Shown: positions 6,606-14,399, counted from the stretch's first letter. The stretch: DNA of 18,532 nucleotides from Kocuria sp. (GCA_030453435.1 JAKDKI010000009.1:1-18532); one strand, 5' to 3'. A program made the numbers and translations. Notes: generated by a model from the letters alone, not told the origin.

Positions 6606-7357
6606 CAGTGGCCCACCGGCTGACCTTTACCGACGCCTATGAGCAATTGCGGCGCGCGCAGAAACCCGGAGCGGGAGTGCCCGCTTACACACGCTGGGTC
6701 AACCGCTCTCTGGCCCGTTACGCAGCCGCGTTCTTGGCCTCCAGGGGGGTCAGTGCGGACGGCACTACGGCGCTGAGCGCAACGTTCTCCGCGGTCGGGC
6801 TGTTGCTATTGGCCCTGGGGCCCATCTCGTGGTGGACCGGGCTGGCGGTGGCCGTGTTGTTCGCCATCGGGTACGTGCTGGATTCCGCGGACGGTCAGGT
6901 GGCCCGCTTGACCGGCACGGGCTCCCCCGCGGGTGAGTGGCTCGATCACGTGGTCGATGCGATTCGCACCCCGGCCATCCACCTCTGCGCCCTGGTCTCC
7001 TGGTACCGGCACGAACCGTTGCGTGACGATGTGAGCACGTGGATGCTCGCGCTTCCGGTGGTTTTCACGCTGGTGGCCGTGGGTCACTTCATGAGCCAGA
7101 TTCTCGCGGAGCAGTTGTTGCGAGCTCGCGGGGTGCGCACGAATGTCGCCTCCGACGCCGGCCCCGTGCGCTCGTTCGTCAATCTGCCCATGGATGCAGG
7201 CGTCACGTGCTGGATCTTCATCCTGTGGGGTGCGCCCTTGGTGTTCGTTGCGGCGTACGCCCTGCTACTGATCGCCCACATCGGTATTGGGGCCGTGTCC
7301 ATGCGCCGTAAGCGCCGCGCCCTGCACGCACTCAAGAACCAGGAGACCACAGCATGA
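6602..7357 (+). CDS. CDP-alcohol phosphatidyltransferase family membrane enzyme
   Basis: A 251-residue membrane protein with the complete CDP-alcohol phosphotransferase signature: Asp94, Asp97-Gly98, Ala101-Arg102, eight residues, Gly111, Asp115 and Asp119 (DSADGQVAR ... GEWLDHVVDA). These aspartates bind two metals. The family transfers a phospho-alcohol or phosphatidyl group from a CDP-linked donor to an alcohol. About five to six hydrophobic segments are visible. The GTG start overlaps the preceding TGA and has GAGGAGG about 8 nt upstream. Family members normally make phospholipids (PgsA, PssA, inositol phosphate synthase). Embedding between a secreted protein and a glycosyltransferase suggests a specialised role, such as adding a phospho-alcohol to the polymer or making its lipid carrier or anchor. 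Substrate cannot be read from sequence. Confidence 0.9.
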   Translation: MTVAHRLTFTDAYEQLRRAQKPGAGVPAYTRWVNRSLARYAAAFLASRGVSADGTTALSATFSAVGLLLLALGPISWWTGLAVAVLFAIGYVLDSADGQVARLTGTGSPAGEWLDHVVDAIRTPAIHLCALVSWYRHEPLRDDVSTWMLALPVVFTLVAVGHFMSQILAEQLLRARGVRTNVASDAGPVRSFVNLPMDAGVTCWIFILWGAPLVFVAAYALLLIAHIGIGAVSMRRKRRALHALKNQETTA

Positions 7358-8280
7358 GCACCCCGCCAACAATCACCGGGATCATTTGCACCATCGGTGG
7401 CCGCCCGGAAATGCTGCGCGACGCCGTGCGCGCAATCGCGGCGCAGGACATCCGCGCTGACCTCGAGATCCTGGTGGTCTTCGACCATGTAGCGATCGAT
7501 GAGCTCACGGACGTTGACCTGCCTGAGAACGTAAGTCTGCGAACCATCGTCAATGACGGTCCCCGGGGCCTGGCCGGCGGTCGCAACAGCGGCGTGCGCC
7601 ACGCGCGCGGTCAGTTCGTGGCCTTCTGCGATGACGACGACGCCTGGGAACCTGCCAAGCTTCGCCTCCAAGTAGCCGCCCTCGAACGGCGCCCGGATGC
7701 GGTTGCCGTTGCCGGTGGAATCGCGATCGTCACGGACTCGGGGACCGTCCGTCGTAACCCGCCCGCAGAGGCTTCCTTCAATGATTTCCTACGTTCACGG
7801 ATCACCGAGATCCACCCGTCCGCGGTGCTCTATCGCACCGCGGATCTGCGCCCCAGCGGGACGATCGGCCCCGTGGACGAAGACCTGCCCCACGGCTACG
7901 GCGAGGACTACGACCTGCTACTGCGCGCCACGCGCAACGGTCCGGTGATCTCGGTTCCGGAAACCGTGTTGACGGTGCGCTGGGACCGTCCGTCCTACTT
8001 CGCGGGGAAATGGGATTCCCTGGCCGAGGGCCTGACCTACATCCTGCAGAAGTTCCCGGAGTTCGAAAGCTGCCCGCCCGGCCTGGCCCGGATCACCGGG
8101 CAGGTGGCCTTTGCGCATGCGGCGCGCGGGCGGCGTCGTACGGCCGTGGACTGGGCCCGTGCCACGCTCCGCAGGAACCCCCTGCAGCTGCGCGGTTGGG
8201 CCGCGCTTGTCGTGGCCATGACCCCCGTGCCCGCCGATGCGCTGCTGAACGTGGTTCAAAGCACCGGCCGAGGGCTGTAA
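7354..8280 (+). CDS. Family 2 glycosyltransferase
   Basis: A 308-residue cytoplasmic GT-A enzyme. Evidence: an N-terminal nucleotide-binding strand (ITGIICTIGGRPEML), the family block GPRGLAGGRNSGVRHARG followed by the metal-binding acidic motif FCDDDDAWE (about residues 91-98), and a later GEDYDLLLRATRNG acceptor-side motif with the likely catalytic acids. The C-terminal third (about 230-308) is helical and Arg-rich. It should add one sugar from a nucleotide-sugar donor to the undecaprenyl-linked repeat unit; donor and acceptor are unknown. The ATG overlaps the previous stop (ATGA), and its own TAA shares one base with the next ATG, so translation is coupled. Confidence 0.92.
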   Translation: MSTPPTITGIICTIGGRPEMLRDAVRAIAAQDIRADLEILVVFDHVAIDELTDVDLPENVSLRTIVNDGPRGLAGGRNSGVRHARGQFVAFCDDDDAWEPAKLRLQVAALERRPDAVAVAGGIAIVTDSGTVRRNPPAEASFNDFLRSRITEIHPSAVLYRTADLRPSGTIGPVDEDLPHGYGEDYDLLLRATRNGPVISVPETVLTVRWDRPSYFAGKWDSLAEGLTYILQKFPEFESCPPGLARITGQVAFAHAARGRRRTAVDWARATLRRNPLQLRGWAALVVAMTPVPADALLNVVQSTGRGL

Positions 8281-9557
8281 TGACCCAACTGCACGACCGA
8301 CCAGCATTGCCCGCAGATTCGGCACCGACCTCCCAACGGTCGCTGCCGGCGTGGCCGATCCTGATCTTGTTCCACGGATTCCCGGTCATTTGGGCCATGG
8401 GCGCCCTGCAATTCGTGCCGTTCGCCCTGGCCGTCATCATGGCCGCGCTCATGGTGTTGCGCGGCCGCATGACGGTCCCGCTACCGGCATGGTTCTTAGC
8501 GGCCTTGGTCGTGTGGGCGCTCGCATGTGCCACTCAACTACCCGACGCGGGAGCTCTAGTGGGCTTCGCGCTGCGCTGGGGTAACCTTCTGGCCGCGTTG
8601 ATCATCCTGCTCTACGTGGTCAATGCGCGCGACCGGCTGGGACACCATGCAATTCTGGCCGGATTGATGACCGTGTGGGCCACGGTGGTACTCATGGGCA
8701 CACTGGCTCTCTTCATTCCCGAGGTCCGGCTGACCACCCCGGTGGGCATGATCCTCCCGGGATCACTGACTTCCAACGAACTGGTCAAGGACCTGGTGTT
8801 CCCGCCCATGGCGGAAGTGCAATTGCCGTGGGGAGCCCCGGAACCCTACATCCGCCCGTCGGCCCCGTTCCCCTACGCCAACAGTTGGGGGGTCGCTTAC
8901 GTCATGCTGACCCCGGTGGCACTGGCCACGCTACTGACCGTGCGCACGTGGTGGGTCAAGCTGCTCATCTGCGCCGGATTGGTGCTGTCCCTGGTTCCAG
9001 CCGTGGGCACCAGCAACCGTGGCATGTTCCTGGGCCTCGGTCTCGCCTTGGGGTATGCGGTCTTCCGTCTCACTCTCTCCGGGTACTGGAAGGTGGGTCT
9101 GGCCGGCCTGCTCGCCCTGACCGCCGCGGTCATGTGGTTGATCCTGGGCGGTGTTGCGGAACAGATCCTGGGCCGCCAGGAATACAGCGACAGCACTGGC
9201 GGTCGGCTCAACCTCTATCAGCAGACGTGGGAGGCCTCCTTGGAGAGCCCGCTTCTGGGCCACGGCGCGCCCCGCTTGGAGGAAAGCGTTGGCGTATACA
9301 TGGGCACCCAGGGGTACCTCTGGTTCTTCCTGTTCAGCTACGGACTGGTGGGATTGTTACTTTTCATCGGCTTCTTGTGGGGCTCCACGTGGTGGACCCG
9401 CGGCGTGAAATCACCGGCGAGCATCTTGTTGCACTCGGTCCCGCTGGCGGCGAGCGCCATTTTCGTGGTCTACAGCTTTGACATCATGCAGACCTGCATC
9501 CTGGTCGCGGTCCTAGGACTGCTCATGCGTGAGCGGATCGCCAAGGCCCGTTCATGA
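8280..9557 (+). CDS. O-antigen ligase / Wzy-type polysaccharide polymerase
   Basis: A 425-residue polytopic membrane protein of the Wzy_C/O-antigen ligase family. About ten to twelve hydrophobic segments are visible. A long external loop (about residues 145-205) contains RPSAPFPYANSWG, followed by GTSNRGMFLG (about 243-252). The family signature GGRLNLYQQTWEASLESPLLGHGAPR-type block begins near residue 307, where conserved Arg and Gly-His are expected at the active face. The frame is open far upstream, but that part overlaps the glycosyltransferase; the ATG at 8280, in a TAATG overlap, is the coupled start. In a locus with a flippase and chain-length protein this is best read as the repeat-unit polymerase; a ligase attaching polymer to a surface acceptor is the alternative. 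Confidence 0.88.
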   Translation: MTQLHDRPALPADSAPTSQRSLPAWPILILFHGFPVIWAMGALQFVPFALAVIMAALMVLRGRMTVPLPAWFLAALVVWALACATQLPDAGALVGFALRWGNLLAALIILLYVVNARDRLGHHAILAGLMTVWATVVLMGTLALFIPEVRLTTPVGMILPGSLTSNELVKDLVFPPMAEVQLPWGAPEPYIRPSAPFPYANSWGVAYVMLTPVALATLLTVRTWWVKLLICAGLVLSLVPAVGTSNRGMFLGLGLALGYAVFRLTLSGYWKVGLAGLLALTAAVMWLILGGVAEQILGRQEYSDSTGGRLNLYQQTWEASLESPLLGHGAPRLEESVGVYMGTQGYLWFFLFSYGLVGLLLFIGFLWGSTWWTRGVKSPASILLHSVPLAASAIFVVYSFDIMQTCILVAVLGLLMRERIAKARS

Positions 9558-11005
9558 GCCGGGCGGGAGGCGCACGCAGCGCCGCAGTGACTTTCGGGTT
9601 CGTCATGGCCGGCGCGGTCATGGCGTTCGGCATCACGCTGAGCATGACGCACGGCTCCGGAGCCGCGGACGCCGGCAGACTCTTCCAGCTCACAGCAATC
9701 CTCGCCATCGCGACCACCGCGTGCACCGTGGGCGCCGACGTCGGGCTGGTACGCACCCTGCCAGCGCTCGCCGCACGACGCCGCTCGGACCAGCTGCGCA
9801 CGGCGGTCCGAGCTGCTGTGGCGCCGCCGCTGATCGTCTCGTTGCTCGTTGCTCTCACCGCGGGAGTGGTTGCACTGGTGGGCCTGCTGGATCAGGACAC
9901 GGGGTCCGCCATATTGATTCTCGGTACTGCTCTGGTGGCGGGCACCATCCTGAACCTGTGCTTTGGCGTGCTGCGTGGCCTGCACAAGGTTCCGTGGTTC
10001 TCGTTCCTGCAGAACGTGGCGCTGCCCTCCCTGCGATGGGCGGGTGTGCTGGTGGTCATCTGGGTCGGGACCTCACTCCCCGCGCTGACCCTGGCGTGGT
10101 GCGTTCCCGTAATCATCGTTCTGGGATTAGCGCTGATTGTGGTCAAACGCGCGTGGCCCGACCAGGAGATCGCCGAGGATCCGGACGCTGAAGGCTTCGA
10201 CAAACGGCAGTTCTGGGGTTTCTCGTCCGCCCGCGGTGTCACTGCCATTATCGAGACCCTGCTCGAATGGATCGACGTTCTCCTCGTGGGGGTCTTCCTA
10301 GGACCTGTGGCAGCAGGGGTGTACGGCGTGGTGAATCGGTGCGTGCGCGCAGGCACCATGTTGGACCACACCGCCCGCATGGTGACCGGCCCGGGCATCA
10401 GCGCGGCCATGGCCGTCAAGGATTTCGCGGCAACCAACCGGATTTACACGGTGGCCACGGCGGTTTTGGTTGCGGCAGCTTGGCCCCTGTATCTCACCCT
10501 GGCGCTGCACGGTGGGACGGTACTGAACCTGTTCGGCGAGGGTTTCGATTCCGGACACACCGCCATGGCCATCGTGTCGTTGAGCATGCTGTTCGTGGTT
10601 TCAGCCGGCGGGGTTCAATCCGTTCTCTTGATGGCCGGGCGCAGCCTGTGGCAACTGGGCAACAAGTTCTCGGCACTCATCGTGGCCGTGACACTTAACC
10701 TCTTGCTGATCCCGGTCTGGGGCATCACCGGAGCCGCGGTGGCTTGGTCGGCAGCACTCCTCACGGACGCGGGCCTGGCGCTGTGGCAAATCACCACGAA
10801 GTTGGGGATCCGCCCCGATGTGGGCCTCATCCTGCGCACCGGTGCCCTTACCGGCGGGTGGACCCTCCTGTTGGGCATCGTCACGGTCTGGTTCGGAGCT
10901 GGAACTCTGACCGCCCTGCTCATCCACGTGACATTGCTGGCGCCGGTGGTCGGCTGGGTCCTTCTGCGCCTAGCGCGCCGCTCCCCCGCCACGAAATCCG
11001 CATAA
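9554..11005 (+). CDS. Polysaccharide flippase, Wzx/MATE-MurJ superfamily
   Basis: A 483-residue protein with about twelve to fourteen hydrophobic helices. It has the N-terminal pattern of MOP exporters (FVMAGAVMAFGITL ... GADVGLVRTLPALAARRR) and a central QFWGFSSARGVTAIIETLLEWIDVL-type block, where helix 7 begins. The family flips undecaprenyl-diphosphate-linked oligosaccharides to the outer face of the membrane. Its ATG overlaps the polymerase stop (ATGA). It is the last gene of this unit; a 167-bp gap follows. Confidence 0.9.
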   Translation: MSRAGGARSAAVTFGFVMAGAVMAFGITLSMTHGSGAADAGRLFQLTAILAIATTACTVGADVGLVRTLPALAARRRSDQLRTAVRAAVAPPLIVSLLVALTAGVVALVGLLDQDTGSAILILGTALVAGTILNLCFGVLRGLHKVPWFSFLQNVALPSLRWAGVLVVIWVGTSLPALTLAWCVPVIIVLGLALIVVKRAWPDQEIAEDPDAEGFDKRQFWGFSSARGVTAIIETLLEWIDVLLVGVFLGPVAAGVYGVVNRCVRAGTMLDHTARMVTGPGISAAMAVKDFAATNRIYTVATAVLVAAAWPLYLTLALHGGTVLNLFGEGFDSGHTAMAIVSLSMLFVVSAGGVQSVLLMAGRSLWQLGNKFSALIVAVTLNLLLIPVWGITGAAVAWSAALLTDAGLALWQITTKLGIRPDVGLILRTGALTGGWTLLLGIVTVWFGAGTLTALLIHVTLLAPVVGWVLLRLARRSPATKSA

Positions 11006-11010
11006 GGGAG

Positions 11011-11020
11011 GACACGTGTC
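11011..11020. promoter_or_regulatory. Perfect 10-bp palindrome GACACGTGTC
   Basis: A self-complementary decamer six bases after the flippase stop and 153 bp before the Wzz start codon. It is followed by an AT-rich stretch (about 11022-11065) unlike the surrounding GC-rich DNA. The core resembles ACACATGTGT at 2115-2124 near the acyltransferase start. It may be an operator; evidence is positional. Confidence 0.25.
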
Positions 11021-11109
11021 GTCTTGATCAAATTCACAGAAATTTACTAGTCTGTTAATACACAGCTCACTTTCAAGTCACTAGGTATTTCGCGGACGCT
11101 TGATGCCAA
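11021..11109 (+). other. AT-rich intergenic stretch, probable promoter region of the Wzz operon
   Basis: The sequence is clearly AT-richer than its neighbours and contains TTGATC (11024-11029), ACTAGT and TTAATAC, but no well-spaced -10/-35 pair stands out. No coding region is supported. Confidence 0.3.
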
Positions 11110-11178
11110 CAGGACTTGACACGGTCGGGGGATCGTGCGGGTGGCTGTACTGCTTTCACGGGGGAGAAACATATGGGG
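11110..11178 (+). promoter_or_regulatory. G-rich leader of the Wzz operon (shared type, copy C)
   Basis: CAGGACT (11110-11116), GGGGG (11127-11131), GTGCGG (11135-11140), TTCACGGGGGAG (11155-11166) and an ATG at 11173 followed by GGG. These match, in order and spacing, the leader at 2290-2357. TTGACA at 11116-11121 overlaps the first block, but no -10 lies at normal distance. GGGGGAG is the ribosome site and decides the start at 11173. Confidence 0.5.
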
Positions 11179-12342
11179 TCGAGTACCAAGTCTCAATTCA
11201 CGAGGCGCCGGAAACGCACCGGTTCACACGAAACTGCACCGCTGGAAATCAGCCAACTCGTGACGCGTGTCCTGCGCCGCTGGCCGACCGTTCTATTTAC
11301 AGCTCTGCTTGTCCTGGGCCTTGTGGTGCTCGCCAGCCTTCTGGCCCCCCGCTCCTACACGGCGACCGCTTCAGTATCGGTCTCGCCCATAGTGACCGCC
11401 TCCAACCTGGGGGGCGCTACGGCCAATGACGTGGACATGCCCACGGAAATCGCCACGGCCACGTCCCGGGTGGTGGCCGAACGCGCCACACAAGATCTGG
11501 GCGCCGGTGATGACCAGGATTTGGTATCCGAATTGCTCGAGAACACCGAGATCGGCTCGCCGTCGCAATCAAGCGTGATGCGCATCAATGTCACGGCGAA
11601 CTCCGCGGAAACCGCCGCAGACCGCGCCAATGCCCTGGCCGACGCTTATCTGACTGACCGCCAGGACACCGCTGAGACACGAGCCAAGGATGCCGCAGAT
11701 TCGCTGCAGGACTCACTGGGCGACATGTCTTCCGACGATCCGTCCAGGCAGTCACTGGAAGAAACCCTTATCGAACTCCGCTCGGCGTCGCCATGGCCGG
11801 GTCGTATCATCAGTTCCGCACTTCCCCCTGCGACCTCCACCGGCCCCGGCCTCAGCGCCGCAGTCCTGGCCGGTGCCCTGGGTGGTCTCATGCTCGGCCT
11901 GGTGGCCGCGCTGATTCGTGACCGGATCGCCCCGCGCGTCGGATACGCGGATCGGTTGGAGGACCGCGTTGGAATGGCCGCCGTCGATGCTAACGGTGAA
12001 CCCGTACACGTGGCCGTATCGGACGCCGTTTCCGCACTCGATGACCGCTTCGGACTGGCTTCCAAGGGTCGGCTGGCCGTCACCTCTTTGAACGGTGAGA
12101 CACCGGAATCCGCGGTGGAAGAGTTCGAACATCAGTTGACCACGTGGTCCGTTGCCGCCACCCCCATGGCCCAGTCCCGCTCCGACGTGCGACAGACACT
12201 ACAGTCCTTCGACGCGGTAGCCGTCCTGGTGGATCCCCGCGACGACCTGGACGATACGGCCCAGCTGCTGGCCTCCCTGGATCGTGGCACCGCGAGCATC
12301 CTGCCCGTGGTCTGGAACCACACGGGAGAAGGTCGGTCATGA
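11173..12342 (+). CDS. Wzz-type chain-length/co-polymerase protein with degenerate kinase-like tail
   Basis: A 389-residue protein. The basic N-terminus (MGSSTKSQFTRRRKR) is followed by membrane helix 1 (about 37-58), an external domain (about 60-222) with the Wzz-like start PRSYTATASVSVSP and ANALADAYLTDRQ, helix 2 (about 226-247), and a 140-residue cytoplasmic tail. Wzz proteins set polysaccharide length and work with the polymerase. In many Gram-positives the tail is, or pairs with, a BY-kinase. Here the tail keeps the kinase-like layout: a strand before the P-loop (LAVTSLNGETPES, about 302-314), a Walker-B-like strand (SFDAVAVLVDP) and a terminal strand (SILPVVWN). It lacks the GxxxxGK[ST] ATP loop and a Tyr-rich C-terminus, so it is probably inactive. 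The ATG at 11173 has GGGGGAG upstream. Its stop overlaps the next start (ATGA). Confidence 0.85.
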   Translation: MGSSTKSQFTRRRKRTGSHETAPLEISQLVTRVLRRWPTVLFTALLVLGLVVLASLLAPRSYTATASVSVSPIVTASNLGGATANDVDMPTEIATATSRVVAERATQDLGAGDDQDLVSELLENTEIGSPSQSSVMRINVTANSAETAADRANALADAYLTDRQDTAETRAKDAADSLQDSLGDMSSDDPSRQSLEETLIELRSASPWPGRIISSALPPATSTGPGLSAAVLAGALGGLMLGLVAALIRDRIAPRVGYADRLEDRVGMAAVDANGEPVHVAVSDAVSALDDRFGLASKGRLAVTSLNGETPESAVEEFEHQLTTWSVAATPMAQSRSDVRQTLQSFDAVAVLVDPRDDLDDTAQLLASLDRGTASILPVVWNHTGEGRS

Positions 12343-12788
12343 AAATTTTGCTCGTCGCATCCGCCGGAGGCCACCTCGCCCAACTGCAGAATCTACGCGG
12401 TCTGTGGGAGGGCCACGAGCGTAGCTGGGTGACCTTCGATCTCCCGGAGGTACGTGCCGGCCTCCACGGTGAGGACCTGCACTGGGCTCACTTCCCGACC
12501 ACTCGCAACATCCCCAATGCCATCCGCAATGTGGGAGTGGCTCGAAGGGTGATCAAGGAGATCAAGCCGGACGTGGTGATGTCCACGGGTGCCGCCGTGG
12601 CCGTCCCCTTCTTCTTGGTGGCCCGCCGCCGCAGGATCCGCACCGTGTTCATCGAATGTTTCGACCGCATCACCATGCCCACCATGAGCGGCCGCATGTG
12701 TTACCCGCTGTCAGACGTTTTCGCCGTCCAATGGGACGAACAGAAGCGCCATTTTCCCGACGCCGTGAATATCGGCGCGCTGATGTAA
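12339..12788 (+). CDS. PssD/Cps14F-like (Alg14 family) glycosyltransferase subunit
   Basis: A 149-residue protein with the Alg14-type N-terminus MKILLVASAGGHLAQLQNL, the central block IKPDVVMSTGAAVAVPFFL and FIECFDRITMPTMSGRM, and the end VQWDEQKRHFPDAVNIGALM, which matches the usual family length. Alg14/PssD proteins recruit and complete the catalytic partner (Alg13/PssE) at the membrane; together they form a GT-B glycosyltransferase. The ATG overlaps the Wzz stop by ATGA. The partner gene follows 28 bp downstream. Confidence 0.9.
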   Translation: MKILLVASAGGHLAQLQNLRGLWEGHERSWVTFDLPEVRAGLHGEDLHWAHFPTTRNIPNAIRNVGVARRVIKEIKPDVVMSTGAAVAVPFFLVARRRRIRTVFIECFDRITMPTMSGRMCYPLSDVFAVQWDEQKRHFPDAVNIGALM

Positions 12789-12816
12789 TTCGCCCCCAAC
12801 GCTCGAGGAGCTCGCC

Positions 12817-13470
12817 ATGAAGCACACCGAACAGTCCTCCGCCCAACACGTTCCGCTGCGCAAGGGCACCGCCGCCCCGGACATCGTGGTGTCATTGGGC
12901 ACGGATCATCATCCGTTCCCGAGGCTTGTGGAATGGTTGGACCAAGCCTTGGAGCAACTGCCCGAGGTCTCGTGCCTGCTCCAGCATGGTTTCACCCGCC
13001 CGTCCGAACGAGCCATGAACACGCACCGCATGCCGCGGACCGAACTACTCGAGATGTACCACTCGGCCCAGGTGGTCATCGTCCAGGGCGGCCCGGGGTC
13101 CATCCTGGACGCTCGTTTGACCGGTCATATCCCGTTGGCGGTTCCGCGTCTCGCGCACCTGGGGGAGGTCGTGGACGATCACCAGGTAGCGTTCACCCGG
13201 CACATGGTTGAAGACGGAGAGGCCAGGCTCGTCGAGGGCCCCGATGAGCTGCTCACGGCCATCAAGGCCATCATGGCGCGGCCTTCGGAGTTCCGCACCG
13301 AGCCTCGGATACCTCAGCCCGAGCTGGCCTCTCAGGCACTGTTGTCCACACTGGATACCCACAAGGAACCGTGGCGCCTGCGCACCATGGGTCGCAGGTC
13401 ACTGCAGACCGCCGTGGACCTGATCGGTCCGCGTTTCCGACGCGCGGGTCACCAACAGCACACGGCCTGA
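12817..13470 (+). CDS. PssE/Cps14G-like (Alg13 family) glycosyltransferase subunit
   Basis: A 217-residue protein of the GT28 C-terminal domain. The core starts with DIVVSLGTDHHPFPRLVEWL (about residue 22). The nucleotide-sugar-binding block is VIVQGGPGSILDARLTGHIPLAVPR with LGEVVDDHQ (about residues 86-122). Typical PssE proteins are about 150-170 residues and begin at the VTVGT strand; this one has about 21 extra N-terminal residues and a C-terminal extension of about 50 (from about residue 165), rich in Arg. The ATG at 12817 has GAGGAG upstream. With PssD it should transfer one sugar to the lipid-linked repeat. It is the last gene before a terminator. Confidence 0.88.
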   Translation: MKHTEQSSAQHVPLRKGTAAPDIVVSLGTDHHPFPRLVEWLDQALEQLPEVSCLLQHGFTRPSERAMNTHRMPRTELLEMYHSAQVVIVQGGPGSILDARLTGHIPLAVPRLAHLGEVVDDHQVAFTRHMVEDGEARLVEGPDELLTAIKAIMARPSEFRTEPRIPQPELASQALLSTLDTHKEPWRLRTMGRRSLQTAVDLIGPRFRRAGHQQHTA

Positions 13471-13490
13471 GCCGCTTCTCCACTCAGATA

Positions 13491-13522
13491 CGCCGCGGCC
13501 CCGAGAAATCGGGACCGCGGCG
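13491..13522. terminator. Strong hairpin terminator between convergent genes
   Basis: CGCCGCGG-C-CCCGA and TCGGG-A-CCGCGGCG form a 14-bp stem with one mismatch, capped by a GAAA tetraloop (13505-13508). It lies 20 bp after the PssE stop and 24 bp beyond the stop of the convergent IclR gene, so it can serve both. There is no clear T-run, as is usual for high-GC actinobacteria. Confidence 0.8.
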
Positions 13523-13545
13523 TCGTCGTCTGTACGGGCGGTGCG

Positions 13546-14310
13546 TCAGGAAGCCGCCGGAACAAACTGGCTCGAGAGTTCCTGAGCAGCCTTGCGCAGC
13601 AGCGGGACGGCGCGATCGCCGAAGTCCCAGTCCACGCGCGTGGTGGGCCCGGAGACCGAGATCGCGGTGGGCGTGGGGGCGTTGGGCAGGGCCATGGAGA
13701 AGCAGCGCACGCCGATCTCCTGCTCCTCGTCGTCAATCGCGTAACCGCGTTCGCGGATCTTCTCGAGATCGGCCAGCAGATCGTCCACGGTGCCCAGACT
13801 CTTGGGCGTGGGGGTGGTCATGCCCATTGAATGCACGATGGAGACCACTTGCTGATCCGGGAGCGTGGCCAGAATGGCCTTCCCCACGCCGGTGTTGTGC
13901 ATGGGTGCGCGGCGGCCCACTTCGGTGAACATACGCATCGAGTGCTGAGACTGTGCCTGACCGACGTACACGACCATGCGGCCGTCGAGCACTGCCATGT
14001 TGGCGGATTCGCCCAGTTCCTGCACGAGTTGTTGCAGCACGGGTTGCGCGTAGGTTCCCAGCTGCAGGCTGGCCGTATAGCCCAACCGGATCAGACCGGG
14101 GCCCAGCGCGTAACTGCGATTGGGGAGCTGGCGCACGTACCCCAGGGGCACCAGGGTGCGCAGCAAACGGTGAATGGTGGGTAGCGGGAGTTCGGCCTTG
14201 TTGGCCAGCTCGCTCAGGGAGGACTCTCCCCCGGAGGCAGTGATGATGTTCAGCAGGTCGAACACTCGCTCAACCGACTGGACTCCTCCCCCAGTTTTAC
14301 CTTCTGCCAT
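13546..14310 (-). CDS. IclR-family transcriptional regulator
   Basis: A 254-residue regulator. The winged helix-turn-helix occupies about residues 10-70 (VQSVERVFDLLNIITASGG, then SLSELANKAELPLPTIHRLL as recognition region, wing RSYALGPGLIRLG). An IclR effector domain fills the rest, with HNTGVGKAILATLP, IDDEEQEIGVRCFSMALP and a C-terminal helix. Start at 14310 (MAEGKT) is preferred because it gives the usual family length; the frame could extend to 14376 (276 residues) but neither start has a strong ribosome site. It is divergent from the malic enzyme, with an IclR-type palindrome between them. By position it probably represses the malic enzyme/malate synthase module in response to glyoxylate or a related acid, as IclR and AllR do; effector is inferred. 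Confidence 0.92.
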   Translation of the reverse strand: MAEGKTGGGVQSVERVFDLLNIITASGGESSLSELANKAELPLPTIHRLLRTLVPLGYVRQLPNRSYALGPGLIRLGYTASLQLGTYAQPVLQQLVQELGESANMAVLDGRMVVYVGQAQSQHSMRMFTEVGRRAPMHNTGVGKAILATLPDQQVVSIVHSMGMTTPTPKSLGTVDDLLADLEKIRERGYAIDDEEQEIGVRCFSMALPNAPTPTAISVSGPTTRVDWDFGDRAVPLLRKAAQELSSQFVPAAS

Positions 14311-14375
14311 GGTGCCAACTCGCTTTCCGTGATGGACGGCAGCCCCTGTCTGGGGCGGCCTCTCCAATGTCACCA

Positions 14376-14393
14376 TGTGAAATAAGTCTCACA
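14376..14393. promoter_or_regulatory. CRP/GlxR-like inverted repeat with non-canonical spacing
   Basis: TGTGA (14376-14380) and TCACA (14389-14393) are separated by 8 nt. The CRP/GlxR consensus has 6 nt, so this is not a standard site. It overlaps the upstream candidate start of the IclR gene and lies between that gene and the malic-enzyme promoter. Confidence 0.2.
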
Positions 14394-14399
14394 CGGGTC

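Noticed and set aside
8010..8279. 90-codon N-terminal extension of the polymerase frame
   Set aside because: Overlaps the glycosyltransferase out of frame and encodes no membrane segment; the TAATG-coupled ATG at 8280 is the natural start.
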